Origin: Pseudomonas protegens
Lineage (GTDB): Bacteria; Pseudomonadota; Gammaproteobacteria; Pseudomonadales; Pseudomonadaceae
Length of the DNA: 64,000 nucleotides
Assembly: GCF_003363755.1 (NCBI RefSeq)
Contig: NZ_CP031396.1
Location: 4,868,501 to 4,932,500, forward strand
Reading direction: 5' to 3'
Part shown: piece by piece, positions 52,531 to 61,573 of the stretch
Position numbering within the stretch: the first letter of the stretch is position 1
Layout: each line of letters opens with the position of its first letter
Translations under genes and position numbers: made by a program
Notes under the pieces: generated by a model
The model's database searches: none
Seen by the model: the letters and a program-made list of their open reading frames with translations, nothing else
What the model was told of the DNA's origin: nothing

Positions 52531-53453
52531 GGAATGCTCGGCAGGACGATTTCGTCGCTGCGCTGTACCCCGGCGGTAAAGGAGCGGCACAGTTCGAGGA
52601 ACTCGCGCATGGCTGAAGTCTGATACTTCTGTTTATGCCAGATGAAGTAGAACTGCCGGGCCAGATCCAGGCCCGGTGTTTCCACTGGCACCAGGCTGCC
52701 ACGACGAAAGGCATCTCGCAGCGCCAGCCTGGAGATGCAACCAATCCCCAATCCCGACTCCACTGCACGCTTGATGGCCTCGGTGTGCTCCAGTTCCAGG
52801 CGGATGTTCAGCGCGCTGCGATGATGACGCATGGCCTGGTCGAAGGTCAGGCGGGTCCCGGAACCCTGCTCCCGGAGAATCCAGGCTTCGTGGGTCAGTT
52901 CCTCCATGGTGGCGTGGCCGCGTTTGGCCAAAGGGTGCTGGGGCGCGCAGAACACCACAAGCTCATCCTCGACCCAGGTTTGCACCTCGATATCCGGGTG
53001 ACTGCAGTCGCCTTCGATTAGACCCAGATCAATTTCGTAGTGGGCCACCTGTTGCACGATATGCGCAGTGTTTTGCACATGGAGCTTCACCTGGCTTTCC
53101 GGATGCACCTGCATGAAGCTGCCGATCAGCAGGGTCGCCAGGTAGTTGCCAATGGTCAGGGTCGCGCCCACCGACAGCGAGCCGAATCCGGACTTGCCAT
53201 TGAGCAGGTCCTCGATCTCCTTGGCCTGGTCCAGCAGTGCCACCGCTTGTGGCAAAAGCTGTTTGCCCAGGGCGTTGAGGCTCAGGCGCTTGCCGGCGCG
53301 ATCAAACAGCTGGCAACTGGATTGGCGCTCGAGCTCGGTGATCGAGGTGCTGGCCGCCGATTGCGACAGGGCCAGAAGCCCGGCAGCACGAGAAACGCTC
53401 TCTTGCTGGGCGACGGCGACGAAGACTTGCAGTTGACGGAGAGTAAATCGCAT
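52527..53453 (-). CDS. finR: LysR-family regulator FinR
   Basis: The 308-residue LysR protein (MRFTLRQLQVFVAVAQQESVSRAAGLLALSQSAASTSI) is divergent from fpr, the arrangement known for FinR, which activates the ferredoxin-NADP reductase gene under superoxide stress and affects sulfur assimilation. The intergenic 119 bp holds AT-rich sequence suitable for operators. Overlaps the end of dgkA by 4 bp. Confidence 0.9.
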   Translation of the reverse strand: MRFTLRQLQVFVAVAQQESVSRAAGLLALSQSAASTSITELERQSSCQLFDRAGKRLSLNALGKQLLPQAVALLDQAKEIEDLLNGKSGFGSLSVGATLTIGNYLATLLIGSFMQVHPESQVKLHVQNTAHIVQQVAHYEIDLGLIEGDCSHPDIEVQTWVEDELVVFCAPQHPLAKRGHATMEELTHEAWILREQGSGTRLTFDQAMRHHRSALNIRLELEHTEAIKRAVESGLGIGCISRLALRDAFRRGSLVPVETPGLDLARQFYFIWHKQKYQTSAMREFLELCRSFTAGVQRSDEIVLPSIP

Positions 53454-53572
53454 ATCGATATAACCGATAACCCTTATCTTAATAATCCAGTTAACAGATA
53501 TTGTCGCCGCCATTAGAATGCTGTGCAATTGCGCTCATGGTTAGCGCAGGCAATTTCTAGGAGCCCCCGTAC

Positions 53573-54352
53573 ATGAGCAACATGAACCACGAGCGTGTCC
53601 TCAGTGTTCATCACTGGAATGACACTCTGTTCAGCTTCAAGTGCACCCGCGACCCGGGTCTGCGCTTCGAGAACGGTCAGTTCGTGATGATCGGCCTGCA
53701 ACAGCCCAATGGCCGTCCGCTTATGCGTGCCTACTCCATTGCCAGCCCGAACTGGGAAGAGCATCTCGAATTCTTCAGCATCAAGGTTCCAGACGGTCCG
53801 TTGACTTCCCAACTGCAGCATCTGAAGGAAGGCGACGAGATCATCATCAGCAAAAAGCCTACCGGCACCCTGGTGCTGGATGACTTGAAGCCGGGCAAAC
53901 ACCTGTATCTGCTCAGCACCGGCACCGGACTGGCGCCGTTCATGAGCGTGATCCAGGATCCGGAAACCTACGAGCGTTTCGAAAAAGTGATCCTGTGCCA
54001 CGGCGTTCGCTACGTCAACGAAGTCGCCTACCGCGAGTTCATCACCGAGCACTTGCCGCAGAACGAGTTCTTCGGCGAAGCGCTGCGTGAGAAGTTGATC
54101 TACTACCCCACCGTGACCCGCGAGCCGTTCGAGAACGAAGGCCGCCTGACCGACCTGATGCGCAGCGGCAAGCTGTTCCGCGACATCGGTCTGCCACCCA
54201 TCAACCCGCAGGACGACCGAGCCATGCTGTGCGGCAGCCCAAGCATGCTGGAAGAAACCAGCGAAGTGCTCAACAGCTTCGGCCTGACCGTTTCGCCGCG
54301 CATGCGTGAACCGGGCGACTACCTGATCGAGCGCGCCTTCGTCGAGAAGTAG
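53573..54352 (+). CDS. fpr: Ferredoxin-NADP+ reductase
   Basis: The 259-residue FAD enzyme has FAD motif RAYSIAS, pyrophosphate/NADP motif GTGLAPFMSV and C-terminal FVEK typical of the bacterial FprA class. It moves electrons between NADPH and ferredoxins (including fdxA) in oxidative-stress defence. AGGAG site before ATG. Confidence 0.96.
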   Translation: MSNMNHERVLSVHHWNDTLFSFKCTRDPGLRFENGQFVMIGLQQPNGRPLMRAYSIASPNWEEHLEFFSIKVPDGPLTSQLQHLKEGDEIIISKKPTGTLVLDDLKPGKHLYLLSTGTGLAPFMSVIQDPETYERFEKVILCHGVRYVNEVAYREFITEHLPQNEFFGEALREKLIYYPTVTREPFENEGRLTDLMRSGKLFRDIGLPPINPQDDRAMLCGSPSMLEETSEVLNSFGLTVSPRMREPGDYLIERAFVEK

Positions 54353-54420
54353 AAGCGAGCTTGCTCGCGAAGACCGTCCAGGCAGCGCATTGGTGCTGAC
54401 TGGGCGGCTAGCAGACACAG

Positions 54421-54459
54421 AAAAGCCCGCGTTGCCTGGGAAGGCAACGCGGGCTTTTT
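54421..54459. terminator. Bidirectional terminator between fpr and trmO
   Basis: AAAAGCCCGCGTTGCC (54421-54436) and GGCAACGCGGGCTTTT (54443-54458): a 16-bp perfect stem with A and T runs on both sides, serving both convergent genes. Confidence 0.95.
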
Positions 54460-54471
54460 CGTTTCCGGGGT

Positions 54472-55167
54472 TCAGCCCGCCGGGACCACTTCCAGCACCC
54501 GGATCAGCCCTGGCTCGGGGTAATGCCAGCGCACATCCAGATCCCAGAACTGCGCACCGTATTCCCGCTCGGCAGTGGGCACCTGATAGGCCGGGCGCGG
54601 ATCCTGGGCCAGGCACTGCTCGATCAACTCCACCAGGGGCTCCTTAAGGCGCTGAGCGTGGATCTGAGCCTGTTGCAGGGCATTATCCTGCCACTGCACC
54701 GGAATAATCTGCGGCGCAGCGCTGGCGATGTCATTGCTCGCCGTGGCAATGATGTCGGCGTAAGGCACATAGGGCTTGATATCGAGGATCGGCGTGCCGT
54801 CCAGCAGGTCGATGCCGGAGATCCACAGGCGGTTGGCCTCGACCTTGTCCAGCTTGACCACCGATTGGCCGATGCCGTTGGGGCGGTGGGTTGCTCGGGT
54901 AGCGAAGACCCCCATGGACTTGTTGCCCCCCAGGCGCGGCGGGCGCACCTTGAGCCGTGGCTTGTCCTCCAGGGCCTGGTGAAACAGGAACAGCAGCCAG
55001 ACGTGGCTGACCTGCTCCAGCCCTTGCACCGCGTCGCCCTGATCGAAGGGCGCCACCAGTTCCAGTACCCCACGGGCGGCGGGTGCCAGTTGCGGCTGGC
55101 GCGGGATGGCGAACTTCTCCTTGAAACAGGAGCGCACGAAACCGATGGGCGAAACGCTGTAGGTCAT
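54472..55167 (-). CDS. trmO: tRNA (adenine(37)-N6)-methyltransferase TrmO
   Basis: The 231-residue TsaA/YaeB family protein methylates t6A37 of tRNA-Thr. The core VRPPRLGGNKSMGVFATRATHRPNGIGQSVVKL and GIDLLDGTPILDIKPYVPYAD is diagnostic. Confidence 0.94.
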   Translation of the reverse strand: MTYSVSPIGFVRSCFKEKFAIPRQPQLAPAARGVLELVAPFDQGDAVQGLEQVSHVWLLFLFHQALEDKPRLKVRPPRLGGNKSMGVFATRATHRPNGIGQSVVKLDKVEANRLWISGIDLLDGTPILDIKPYVPYADIIATASNDIASAAPQIIPVQWQDNALQQAQIHAQRLKEPLVELIEQCLAQDPRPAYQVPTAEREYGAQFWDLDVRWHYPEPGLIRVLEVVPAG

Positions 55168-55170
55168 TTG

Positions 55171-55243
55171 GCAAGCCTCAAGCTTTGAGCTTCAAGCCGC
55201 AAGCTACAAGCCTTGAACTTGCAGCTTGAAGCTTGCAGCTGCC
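55171..55243. repeat. REP-like repeat upstream of trmO
   Basis: AAGC-rich dyads (CAAGCTTTGAGCTTCAAGCC with GCAGCTTGAAGCTTGCAG) fill the gap between trmO and the DUF1456 gene. Same character as 2623-2698. Confidence 0.6.
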
Positions 55244-55705
55244 TTAAGCTCTAACCCGCAGGGTCAGGCCCTTGAGGAAGTTGCGCAGCAACTGGTCGCC
55301 GCAAGGGCGGTAGTTGGTGTGGCCGAACTTGCGGAACAGCGCGCTCAGCTCGGGCTTGGACACTGGGAAGTCGGCGGCCTTGAGCACGGCGTGCATGTCG
55401 TCTTCCTTGAGCTCGAAGGCCACGCGCAGCTTCTTCAGGATGATGTTGTTGGTCACCGGCAGTTCGATCGGCAGCGGCGGACGGCTTTCATCCTTGCCGC
55501 GCTTGAAGATCACCAGGCCGTCGAGGAAATGCGCCATGACTTCGTCCGGGCAGTGCACGAAGCCTTCTTCCTCGTCCTTCTTCAGGTAGCTGACGATGTC
55601 GTCCAGGCTGACCTTGAAGCCGGTGAGCTTGATGATCTCCACGACCTTCTTGTCGCTGATGTCGAGCATGTAGCGCACGCTGCGCAGTACATCGTTATGA
55701 ATCAT
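55244..55705 (-). CDS. DUF1456 (YehS-like) protein
   Basis: The 153-residue protein (MIHNDVLRSVRYMLDISDKKVVEIIKLTG) consists of two similar DUF1456 halves. Function unknown; YehS homologues are widespread in gamma-proteobacteria. I chose MIHND (55705) over a longer start because it is the family N-terminus. Confidence 0.9.
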   Translation of the reverse strand: MIHNDVLRSVRYMLDISDKKVVEIIKLTGFKVSLDDIVSYLKKDEEEGFVHCPDEVMAHFLDGLVIFKRGKDESRPPLPIELPVTNNIILKKLRVAFELKEDDMHAVLKAADFPVSKPELSALFRKFGHTNYRPCGDQLLRNFLKGLTLRVRA

Positions 55706-55771
55706 GGTTACAGTCCTGATCAATGCGCGTTGAGCGCCGCGCCAGGGCACGGCGTCTGAATGGGGGCGGCT

Positions 55772-56482
55772 TTAGAACTTCTCTTTGGCCGACAGGTAGC
55801 GCCACTGGCCCAGCGGCACTTTGCCGATGGACACGCCGCCGATCCGGATGCGGCGAATGGCGACGACCTTGAGGCCGACGGCTTGGCAAAACAGTGCGAT
55901 CACACCCGGCTGCGGATTCTTCATGGCGAAGCGCAGGCGGTTCTCGTTCTGCCAACTGGCCTTGACCGGCGGCAGCTCGCGGCCCTTGTAGGTCAGGCCG
56001 TGGTTCAGGCGGTTGAGGCCGTGGTCGATCATCTCGCCTTCGACCTCGACCACGTATTCCTGCTCGATCTTGGCCGCATCGGCCGTCAGCTTGCGCAGCA
56101 CTTTCCAGTCCTGGGTGAACACCAACAGGCCGCTGGCATTGGGTTGCAGGTCTTCACTGGCGGTCAGGCGCAGGAAATGCCCGCGCAGCGGACGTTTGCC
56201 GTAGCGGTGCTCGTCCGACAGGCTGTCGGCGCTGATGGACTGCATGGCGCTGTCCGGATCCTGGCCGGCGGGCACGTTGAGCAGGATGGTTACCGGCTCC
56301 GGGGCGGTAGCCTTGGCCTCGGGGTCGAGGACGACCTTTTGCGCGCCGACCTTGAACTGCGGTTCGTCGATGACTTCGCCGTCTACGGTGACCCAGCCGC
56401 CCTCGATGAACAGCTCAGCCTCCCGGCGGGAGCAGCCGACCAGTTCGATGAGGCGTTTGGAGAGACGAATCGGGTCAGTCAT
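55772..56482 (-). CDS. RsuA/RluF-like pseudouridine synthase with a substituted catalytic site
   Basis: The 236-residue protein has an N-terminal S4 domain (LIELVGCSRREAELFIEGGWVTVDGE) and a RsuA-type synthase domain. Where the family has GRLDxxTxGLL, it reads SEDLQPNASGLLVFTQD, so Gln stands at the catalytic Asp position. It may be an inactive RNA-binding relative or use another residue. Its rRNA/tRNA target is unknown. Confidence 0.82.
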   Translation of the reverse strand: MTDPIRLSKRLIELVGCSRREAELFIEGGWVTVDGEVIDEPQFKVGAQKVVLDPEAKATAPEPVTILLNVPAGQDPDSAMQSISADSLSDEHRYGKRPLRGHFLRLTASEDLQPNASGLLVFTQDWKVLRKLTADAAKIEQEYVVEVEGEMIDHGLNRLNHGLTYKGRELPPVKASWQNENRLRFAMKNPQPGVIALFCQAVGLKVVAIRRIRIGGVSIGKVPLGQWRYLSAKEKF

Positions 56483-56564
56483 GTCAGGGGCCGTATCAAA
56501 AGAGGGCGGCTATTGTACCTGCCTGGCGCCGGTTAATCGCGGGTCCATTTGCCCGCTGTGGCTT

Positions 56565-57038
56565 TTAGCCGCGTCGGGCCTGCAGTTGTGGTTGTTTCAG
56601 GCGCATGTGCAGCAACGGGTAGGGCTGGCCCATGCCGTCCTGTTCGGAGCGGCCGACCACCTCAAAGCCCTGCTTGAAGTAGAAGCCCAGCGCTTGAGGG
56701 TTCTGTTCATTGACGTCCAGTTGTTGGGCGTTCAGGTGTTCCACTGCATAGTGCAGCAGTTGCCGGCCCAGGCCCTGGCCGCGATGGGCCGGGTCGATGA
56801 ACAGCATCTCGATCTTGCCCGCTGCCACGCCAGCGAAACCGGTGATGCGTTGCCGCTGATCCCGGGTACAGATCAGCATCACCGCATCCAGGTAGCGGGT
56901 CAGCACCAGGTTTCTCAGCAGCTCTATATAGCTGTCCGGGAGAAAGTCGTGGGTGGCGCGAACCGAGTCTTCCCAGACACGGACCAGTTCCGGGTAGTCG
57001 CTGAGTTTGGGGGTGTGGATGACCGAGTGGTGGCGCAT
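56565..57038 (-). CDS. GNAT-family N-acetyltransferase
   Basis: The 157-residue GNAT protein has the acetyl-CoA motif LFIDPAHRGQGLGRQLLHYAV and YFKQGFEVVGRSE. Resembles YjaB-type enzymes; substrate unknown. Start MRHHSV (57038) chosen. Confidence 0.9.
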   Translation of the reverse strand: MRHHSVIHTPKLSDYPELVRVWEDSVRATHDFLPDSYIELLRNLVLTRYLDAVMLICTRDQRQRITGFAGVAAGKIEMLFIDPAHRGQGLGRQLLHYAVEHLNAQQLDVNEQNPQALGFYFKQGFEVVGRSEQDGMGQPYPLLHMRLKQPQLQARRG

Positions 57039-57082
57039 GCCGCTTGTCCCTGAGGTGATTGGCAAGGGCTAACGATAGACCG

Positions 57083-57118
57083 AAAAAAGCCCCGCATCTC
57101 GTGGCGAGAGCGGGGCTT
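57083..57118 (-). terminator. rimO terminator
   Basis: GCGGGGCTT/AAGCCCCGC stem (57087-57095 with 57110-57118), followed by six U on the minus strand. It lies between rimO and the GNAT gene. Confidence 0.85.
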
Positions 57119-57135
57119 GGCAGTTTTTTTACGCC

Positions 57136-58473
57136 TTACAGGGTTTCGGCCCAGAGGTCGTATTCGTCGGCGTCGGTGACCCGGCACCAGACCTTGTCAC
57201 CCGGCTTCAGGTCGCCCGCACCGTCGATGAACACGTTGCCGTCGATCTCCGGCGCATCGAAGAAGCAGCGGCCCACGGCGCCATTCTCGTCGACTTCATC
57301 GATCAGCACTTCGATTTCCTTGCCGATGCGCTGTTGCAGGCGTGCCGAGCTGATTTCCTGCTGGTGCGCCATGAAGCGTTCCCAGCGGTCCTGCTTGACC
57401 TCGTCCGGGACCACTTCCAGGTCCAGGTCGTTGGCCGGTGCGCCTTCCACCGGCGAGTACTGGAAGCAACCAACACGGTCCAGCTGGGCTTCGGTCAGCC
57501 AGTTGAGCAGGTACTGGAAGTCTTCCTCGGTTTCGCCAGGGAAGCCGACGATAAAGGTCGAACGGATGATCAGCTCCGGGCAGATCTCGCGCCAGGCCTT
57601 GATCCGCGCCAGGGTCTTGTCTTCGAAGGCCGGACGCTTCATGGCCTTGAGCACTTTCGGGCTGGCGTGCTGGAACGGGATGTCCAGGTACGGCAGGATC
57701 TTGCCGGCGGCCATCAGCGGAATCAGCTCGTCCACGTGCGGGTACGGGTACACGTAGTGCAGGCGCACCCACACGCCCAGAGTACTCAGGGCCTCGCAGA
57801 GCTCGGTCATGCGGGTCTTCACCGGCGCGCCGTTCCAGAAACCGGTGCGGTACTTGACGTCCACGCCATAGGCGCTGGTGTCCTGGGAGATCACCAGCAG
57901 TTCCTTGACCCCGGACTTGACCAGGCGCTGGGCCTCGTCGAGCACATCGCCCACCGGACGGCTGACCAGCTTGCCGCGCATCGACGGAATGATGCAGAAG
58001 CTGCAGCTGTGGTTGCAGCCTTCGGAAATCTTCAGGTAGGCGTAGTGCCGTGGGGTCAGCTTGATGCCTTGCGGCGGCACCAGATCGATCAGCGGGTTGT
58101 GGTCCTGTTTCGGCGGCACCACTTCGTGCACGGCGTTGACCACTTGCTCGTACTGCTGCGGGCCGGTCACGGCCAGCACGCTAGGGTGCACGTCACGGAT
58201 ATTGCCTTCTTCCACGCCCATGCAGCCGGTGACGATGACCTTGCCGTTTTCCTTGATGGCTTCGCCGATCACTTCCAGGGATTCGGCCTTGGCCGAGTCG
58301 ATGAAACCGCAGGTGTTGACCACCACGACATCGGCGTCCTGGTAGGTGGACACCACGTCATAGCCTTCCATGCGCAGTTGAGTGAGGATGCGCTCGGAGT
58401 CGACCAGAGCTTTTGGGCAACCCAGGGATACGAAGCCGACTTTCGGGTTGGCCGGCGCGGAGGGGGTGGACAT
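57136..58473 (-). CDS. rimO: Ribosomal protein uS12 methylthiotransferase RimO
   Basis: The 445-residue radical-SAM enzyme methylthiolates Asp88 of ribosomal protein S12. It has an N-terminal UPF0004 domain ([16 protein letters not shown]), radical-SAM CNHSCSFC (about residue 150) and a C-terminal TRAM domain. Start MSTPSAPAN (58473). Upstream 58474-58794 (321 bp) is the kup leader; a 79-codon frame there has no ribosome site and I do not call it. Confidence 0.96.
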   Translation of the reverse strand: MSTPSAPANPKVGFVSLGCPKALVDSERILTQLRMEGYDVVSTYQDADVVVVNTCGFIDSAKAESLEVIGEAIKENGKVIVTGCMGVEEGNIRDVHPSVLAVTGPQQYEQVVNAVHEVVPPKQDHNPLIDLVPPQGIKLTPRHYAYLKISEGCNHSCSFCIIPSMRGKLVSRPVGDVLDEAQRLVKSGVKELLVISQDTSAYGVDVKYRTGFWNGAPVKTRMTELCEALSTLGVWVRLHYVYPYPHVDELIPLMAAGKILPYLDIPFQHASPKVLKAMKRPAFEDKTLARIKAWREICPELIIRSTFIVGFPGETEEDFQYLLNWLTEAQLDRVGCFQYSPVEGAPANDLDLEVVPDEVKQDRWERFMAHQQEISSARLQQRIGKEIEVLIDEVDENGAVGRCFFDAPEIDGNVFIDGAGDLKPGDKVWCRVTDADEYDLWAETL

Positions 58474-58794
58474 GTCTAACCTCGGTATTGGGTATCGAAT
58501 CACTTGGGGGGCAAGTGCGACGCTTGGGCGCTGGCTGCGCCTCTGATCAAAAAGTGCGCAATTCTAGCGATGGTCGAGGCGCTTGACCAGCTTTATACGG
58601 GGGAAATACGACCAGCGCTGGACTATGCTTCTTCCCGTTATGCCCGGTTGCTTTCATACGACGTTAGTTGGCGCCTTAGTGGTAATAAGAATCTGCAAAT
58701 TACATGGCAAACTGCGCAACTTAAGAGAATAGCGCTTGTATAACCTTGCGCTTTCTATATAAGAAGCCCCGGTCTTGAGTAGTGGGAGTCATTG

Positions 58795-60696
58795 ATGGGT
58801 CAGGCAAGTAGTCAGGCGGCGAGTGGCGAGCACTCCGGGGGCAAGCCTCTGGGGATGCTGGTGGCGGCGGTCGGGGTGGTGTATGGCGATATCGGCACCA
58901 GTCCGCTCTACACCCTCAAGGAGGTGTTTGCCGGCCATTATGGGGTTCAGGTCAATCATGACGGGGTGTTTGGCATCCTCGCGCTGATTTTCTGGTCGTT
59001 GGTCTGGGTCGTCTCGATCAAGTACGTACTGTTCGTCCTGCGGGCCGACAACCAGGGCGAGGGCGGCATCATGGCCTTGACCGCGCTGGCCAGGCGGGCT
59101 GCCGGTTCCTATCCGCGCTTGCGTTCGATGCTGGTGATTCTGGGCCTGATCGGGGCGGCGCTGTTCTATGGCGATAGCATGATCACCCCGGCGATTTCCG
59201 TGTTGTCGGCGGTCGAGGGCCTGGAGCTGGCATTCAGCGGCCTGGAACACTGGGTGGTGCCGATGGCGCTGGTGGTACTGGTGGCCTTGTTCCTGATCCA
59301 GAAACACGGCACTGATCGCATCGGCAAGCTGTTTGGTCCGGTGATGGTGGCCTGGTTCGTGGTTCTGGGCGGGTTGGGGGTCAACGGCATTCTCCAGCAC
59401 CCGGAAGTGCTGCAGGCGCTGAACCCGATGTGGGGCGTGCGTTTCTTCATCGTTCATCCGGGCATGGGGGTCGCCATTCTCGGGGCGGTGGTGCTGGCAT
59501 TGACCGGTGCTGAAGCCTTATACGCCGACATGGGGCACTTCGGGCGCAAGCCCATCGCCCGGGCCTGGTTCGCCCTGGTGCTGCCGGCGCTGGTGCTGAA
59601 CTACTTCGGCCAGGGCGCGCTGCTGCTGGAAAACCCTGAAGCGGCCCGCAACCCCTTCTACCTGCTGGCGCCGAGCTGGGCCCTGATTCCGCTGGTGGTG
59701 CTGGCCACCCTGGCCACGGTGATCGCGTCCCAGGCTGTGATTTCCGGCGCCTTCTCCCTGACTCGCCAAGCAATCCAGCTGGGTTACATCCCGCGGATGC
59801 ACATTCAGCACACTTCCAGCGCCGAGCAGGGGCAGATCTACATCGGCGCGGTGAACTGGGCGCTGATGGTGGGGGTGATCCTGCTGGTGCTCGGTTTCGA
59901 GTCCTCCGGTGCCCTGGCTTCGGCCTACGGCGTGGCGGTGACCGGGACCATGCTGATCACCAGTATCCTGGTGTCGGCGGTGATCCTCCTGCTGTGGAAG
60001 TGGCCGCCGATGCTGGTGGTGCCGCTCCTGCTGGGATTCCTGTTGGTGGATGGGCTGTTCTTCGCCGCCAACGTGCCGAAGATCTTCCAGGGCGGTGCCT
60101 TCCCGGTGCTGGCGGGGATCGTGCTGTTCCTGCTCATGACCACCTGGAAACGCGGCAAGGAATTGCTGGTGGATCGCTTGGACGAAGGCGGGCTGCCGCT
60201 GCCAATCTTTATCGGCAGCATCCGCGTTCAGCCGCCGCATCGGGTGCAGGGTACTGCCGTGTTCCTCACGGCCCGTCCAGACGCCGTGCCCCACGCCTTG
60301 CTGCACAATCTGCTGCATAACCAGGTGCTGCACGAACAAGTGGTGCTGTTGACGGTGGTCTACGAGGATATTCCGCGGGTGCCTGCAAATCGGCGCTTCG
60401 AGGTGGACGCCTACGGCGAAGGTTTCTTCCGGGTGATCCTGCACTTCGGTTTCACCGACGAACCGGACGTCCCGGAAGCCCTGAAACTGTGTCACCTGGA
60501 CGAGCTGGACTTCAGCCCTATGCGCACCACCTACTTCCTCAGCCGTGAAACCGTGATCGCCTCCAAGCTGGTGGGCATGGCCCGCTGGCGCGAAGCGCTG
60601 TTCGCCTTCATGTTGAAGAACGCCAACGGCAACCTGCGCTTCTTCAAGCTGCCGGTGAACCGGGTGATTGAACTGGGTACTCAGGTCGAGATGTGA
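58795..60696 (+). CDS. kup: Low-affinity potassium transporter Kup
   Basis: The 633-residue KUP/HAK/KT transporter has the N-terminal motif [19 protein letters not shown], twelve TM helices to about residue 435 and a cytoplasmic C-terminal domain. K+/H+ symport. GTGGGAG site before ATG 58795. Confidence 0.95.
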   Translation: MGQASSQAASGEHSGGKPLGMLVAAVGVVYGDIGTSPLYTLKEVFAGHYGVQVNHDGVFGILALIFWSLVWVVSIKYVLFVLRADNQGEGGIMALTALARRAAGSYPRLRSMLVILGLIGAALFYGDSMITPAISVLSAVEGLELAFSGLEHWVVPMALVVLVALFLIQKHGTDRIGKLFGPVMVAWFVVLGGLGVNGILQHPEVLQALNPMWGVRFFIVHPGMGVAILGAVVLALTGAEALYADMGHFGRKPIARAWFALVLPALVLNYFGQGALLLENPEAARNPFYLLAPSWALIPLVVLATLATVIASQAVISGAFSLTRQAIQLGYIPRMHIQHTSSAEQGQIYIGAVNWALMVGVILLVLGFESSGALASAYGVAVTGTMLITSILVSAVILLLWKWPPMLVVPLLLGFLLVDGLFFAANVPKIFQGGAFPVLAGIVLFLLMTTWKRGKELLVDRLDEGGLPLPIFIGSIRVQPPHRVQGTAVFLTARPDAVPHALLHNLLHNQVLHEQVVLLTVVYEDIPRVPANRRFEVDAYGEGFFRVILHFGFTDEPDVPEALKLCHLDELDFSPMRTTYFLSRETVIASKLVGMARWREALFAFMLKNANGNLRFFKLPVNRVIELGTQVEM

Positions 60697-60708
60697 TCCT
60701 GACCAGAC

Positions 60709-60745
60709 AAAAGCCCCCGTTGCCTTGCGGCAGCGGGGGCCTTTT
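60709..60745 (+). terminator. kup terminator
   Basis: GCCCCCGTTGCC and GGCAGCGGGGGC form the stem, followed by CTTTT, 13 nt after the stop. Confidence 0.9.
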
Positions 60746-60759
60746 CGTTTCTACGGTTC

Positions 60760-60782
60760 TGTAGGAGCGGGCTTGCTCGCGA
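60760..60782. repeat. Single REP sequence behind kup
   Basis: TGTAGGAGCGGGCTTGCTCG followed by CGA, the common P. fluorescens-group REP. A similar AGCGAGCTTGCTCGCGAAG lies at 54354-54372. Confidence 0.75.
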
Positions 60783-60863
60783 TGACGGACTGGCCATCGA
60801 CATCGATGCTGATGACAGGACGGTTTCTCTCGGAGCCCTCCGGCCCCGTGATCGCCCCGGCCT

Positions 60864-61139
60864 TTAAGCGGCTAGCGCCTGCACCACATCGTCCACCACC
60901 GCCTTGCCCATGGCGGTCAGGTAGTGCGCGGCCCAGGCGTGACGATCGCTGTCCTTGCTGTAGGCGGCGTCCTCGGCAAAGGCCTTGGCCAGGGATAACA
61001 GGTCGGAGGCTTGGGCCAGGGCTTCGCCGATGGGGAGGTCGGGGCTGACTTGGAACAGAGGCAGTTCGGAACGGTAGATGAAGGGTGTGAGGCCGATGGT
61101 TTTCAGTTCACGAGGTGCAGGTGGACTTGTTTGGCTCAT
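60864..61139 (-). CDS. DUF3077 protein
   Basis: The 91-residue protein (LKTIGLTPFIYRSELPLFQVSPDLPIGEALAQASDLLSLAKAFAEDAAY) belongs to DUF3077, a Pseudomonas family of unknown function. The start is ATG 61139, 7 nt after GGAG; an ATG 6 bases earlier overlaps the site too closely. Its ribosome site GAGTTAAGGAG is complementary to a conserved part of the upstream RNA, suggesting antisense control. Confidence 0.82.
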   Translation of the reverse strand: MSQTSPPAPRELKTIGLTPFIYRSELPLFQVSPDLPIGEALAQASDLLSLAKAFAEDAAYSKDSDRHAWAAHYLTAMGKAVVDDVVQALAA

Positions 61140-61193
61140 GGTCATACTCCTTAACTCAAAGAAGTTGCCACGTTCGTTTCCAAGCGAATGGGT

Positions 61194-61300
61194 GGCAGCT
61201 ATGCGCGGGTTGGAAAACCGGGAGTTAAGAACCGGCACGCCCAAAGGCGTCCCACGCACAGCTGCCATAACACAGAACTGCAGTGGTAAACCGCTGCAGT
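61194..61300 (-). ncRNA. C4-type antisense RNA controlling the DUF3077 gene
   Basis: On the minus strand GGCAGCTGTGCG (61266-61255) pairs with CGCATAGCTGCC (61205-61194), enclosing an ACGCC/GGCGT hairpin. The closed region exposes CTTAACTC and TTTTCCAA, complementary to GAGTTAAG at the DUF3077 ribosome site (61157-61150) and to TTGGAAA at about 61183-61176. A 10-bp CTGCAG hairpin flanks it (61278-61299). One stem position is G-U on the minus strand but A-C on the plus strand, which favours minus transcription. This a/b, a'/b' layout is that of phage P4/P1 C4 RNA. Confidence 0.7.
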
Positions 61301-61518
61301 CGTGACGGGGTGCTGTTGCGCTTCACTCTTCGGGTTTCCAAGCCCGGCCGCTGAATGCTCAGCGACACCCGGAGCCTAGCCCGTCGAAGCGCAGGCCAAC
61401 AAGGCAGCAAAGTGCCCAAAACGCACCCCTTACACAACTCTCGGAGTTTGCCTACAACCTGCGCGGGAGTCATCCGCCATTACGCGGTCTTCAACGAGGC
61501 AACTGAGACCGCTGATGT

Positions 61519-61556
61519 AAAAAAGCCCCCGCAACCTCAAGGCTGCGGGGGCTTTT
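61519..61556 (-). terminator. acvB terminator
   Basis: AAAAGCCCCCGCA and TGCGGGGGCTTTT, 10-bp GC core with A and T runs on either side, 17 nt beyond the acvB stop on the minus strand. The rest of 61301-61518 shows no gene. Confidence 0.9.
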
Positions 61557-61573
61557 ATGCGGCGAGGCTCAGC

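Noticed and set aside
58504-58743. 79-codon ORF in the kup leader
   Set aside because: No ribosome site, no family resemblance, and it starts next to the rimO start region; treated as leader sequence.
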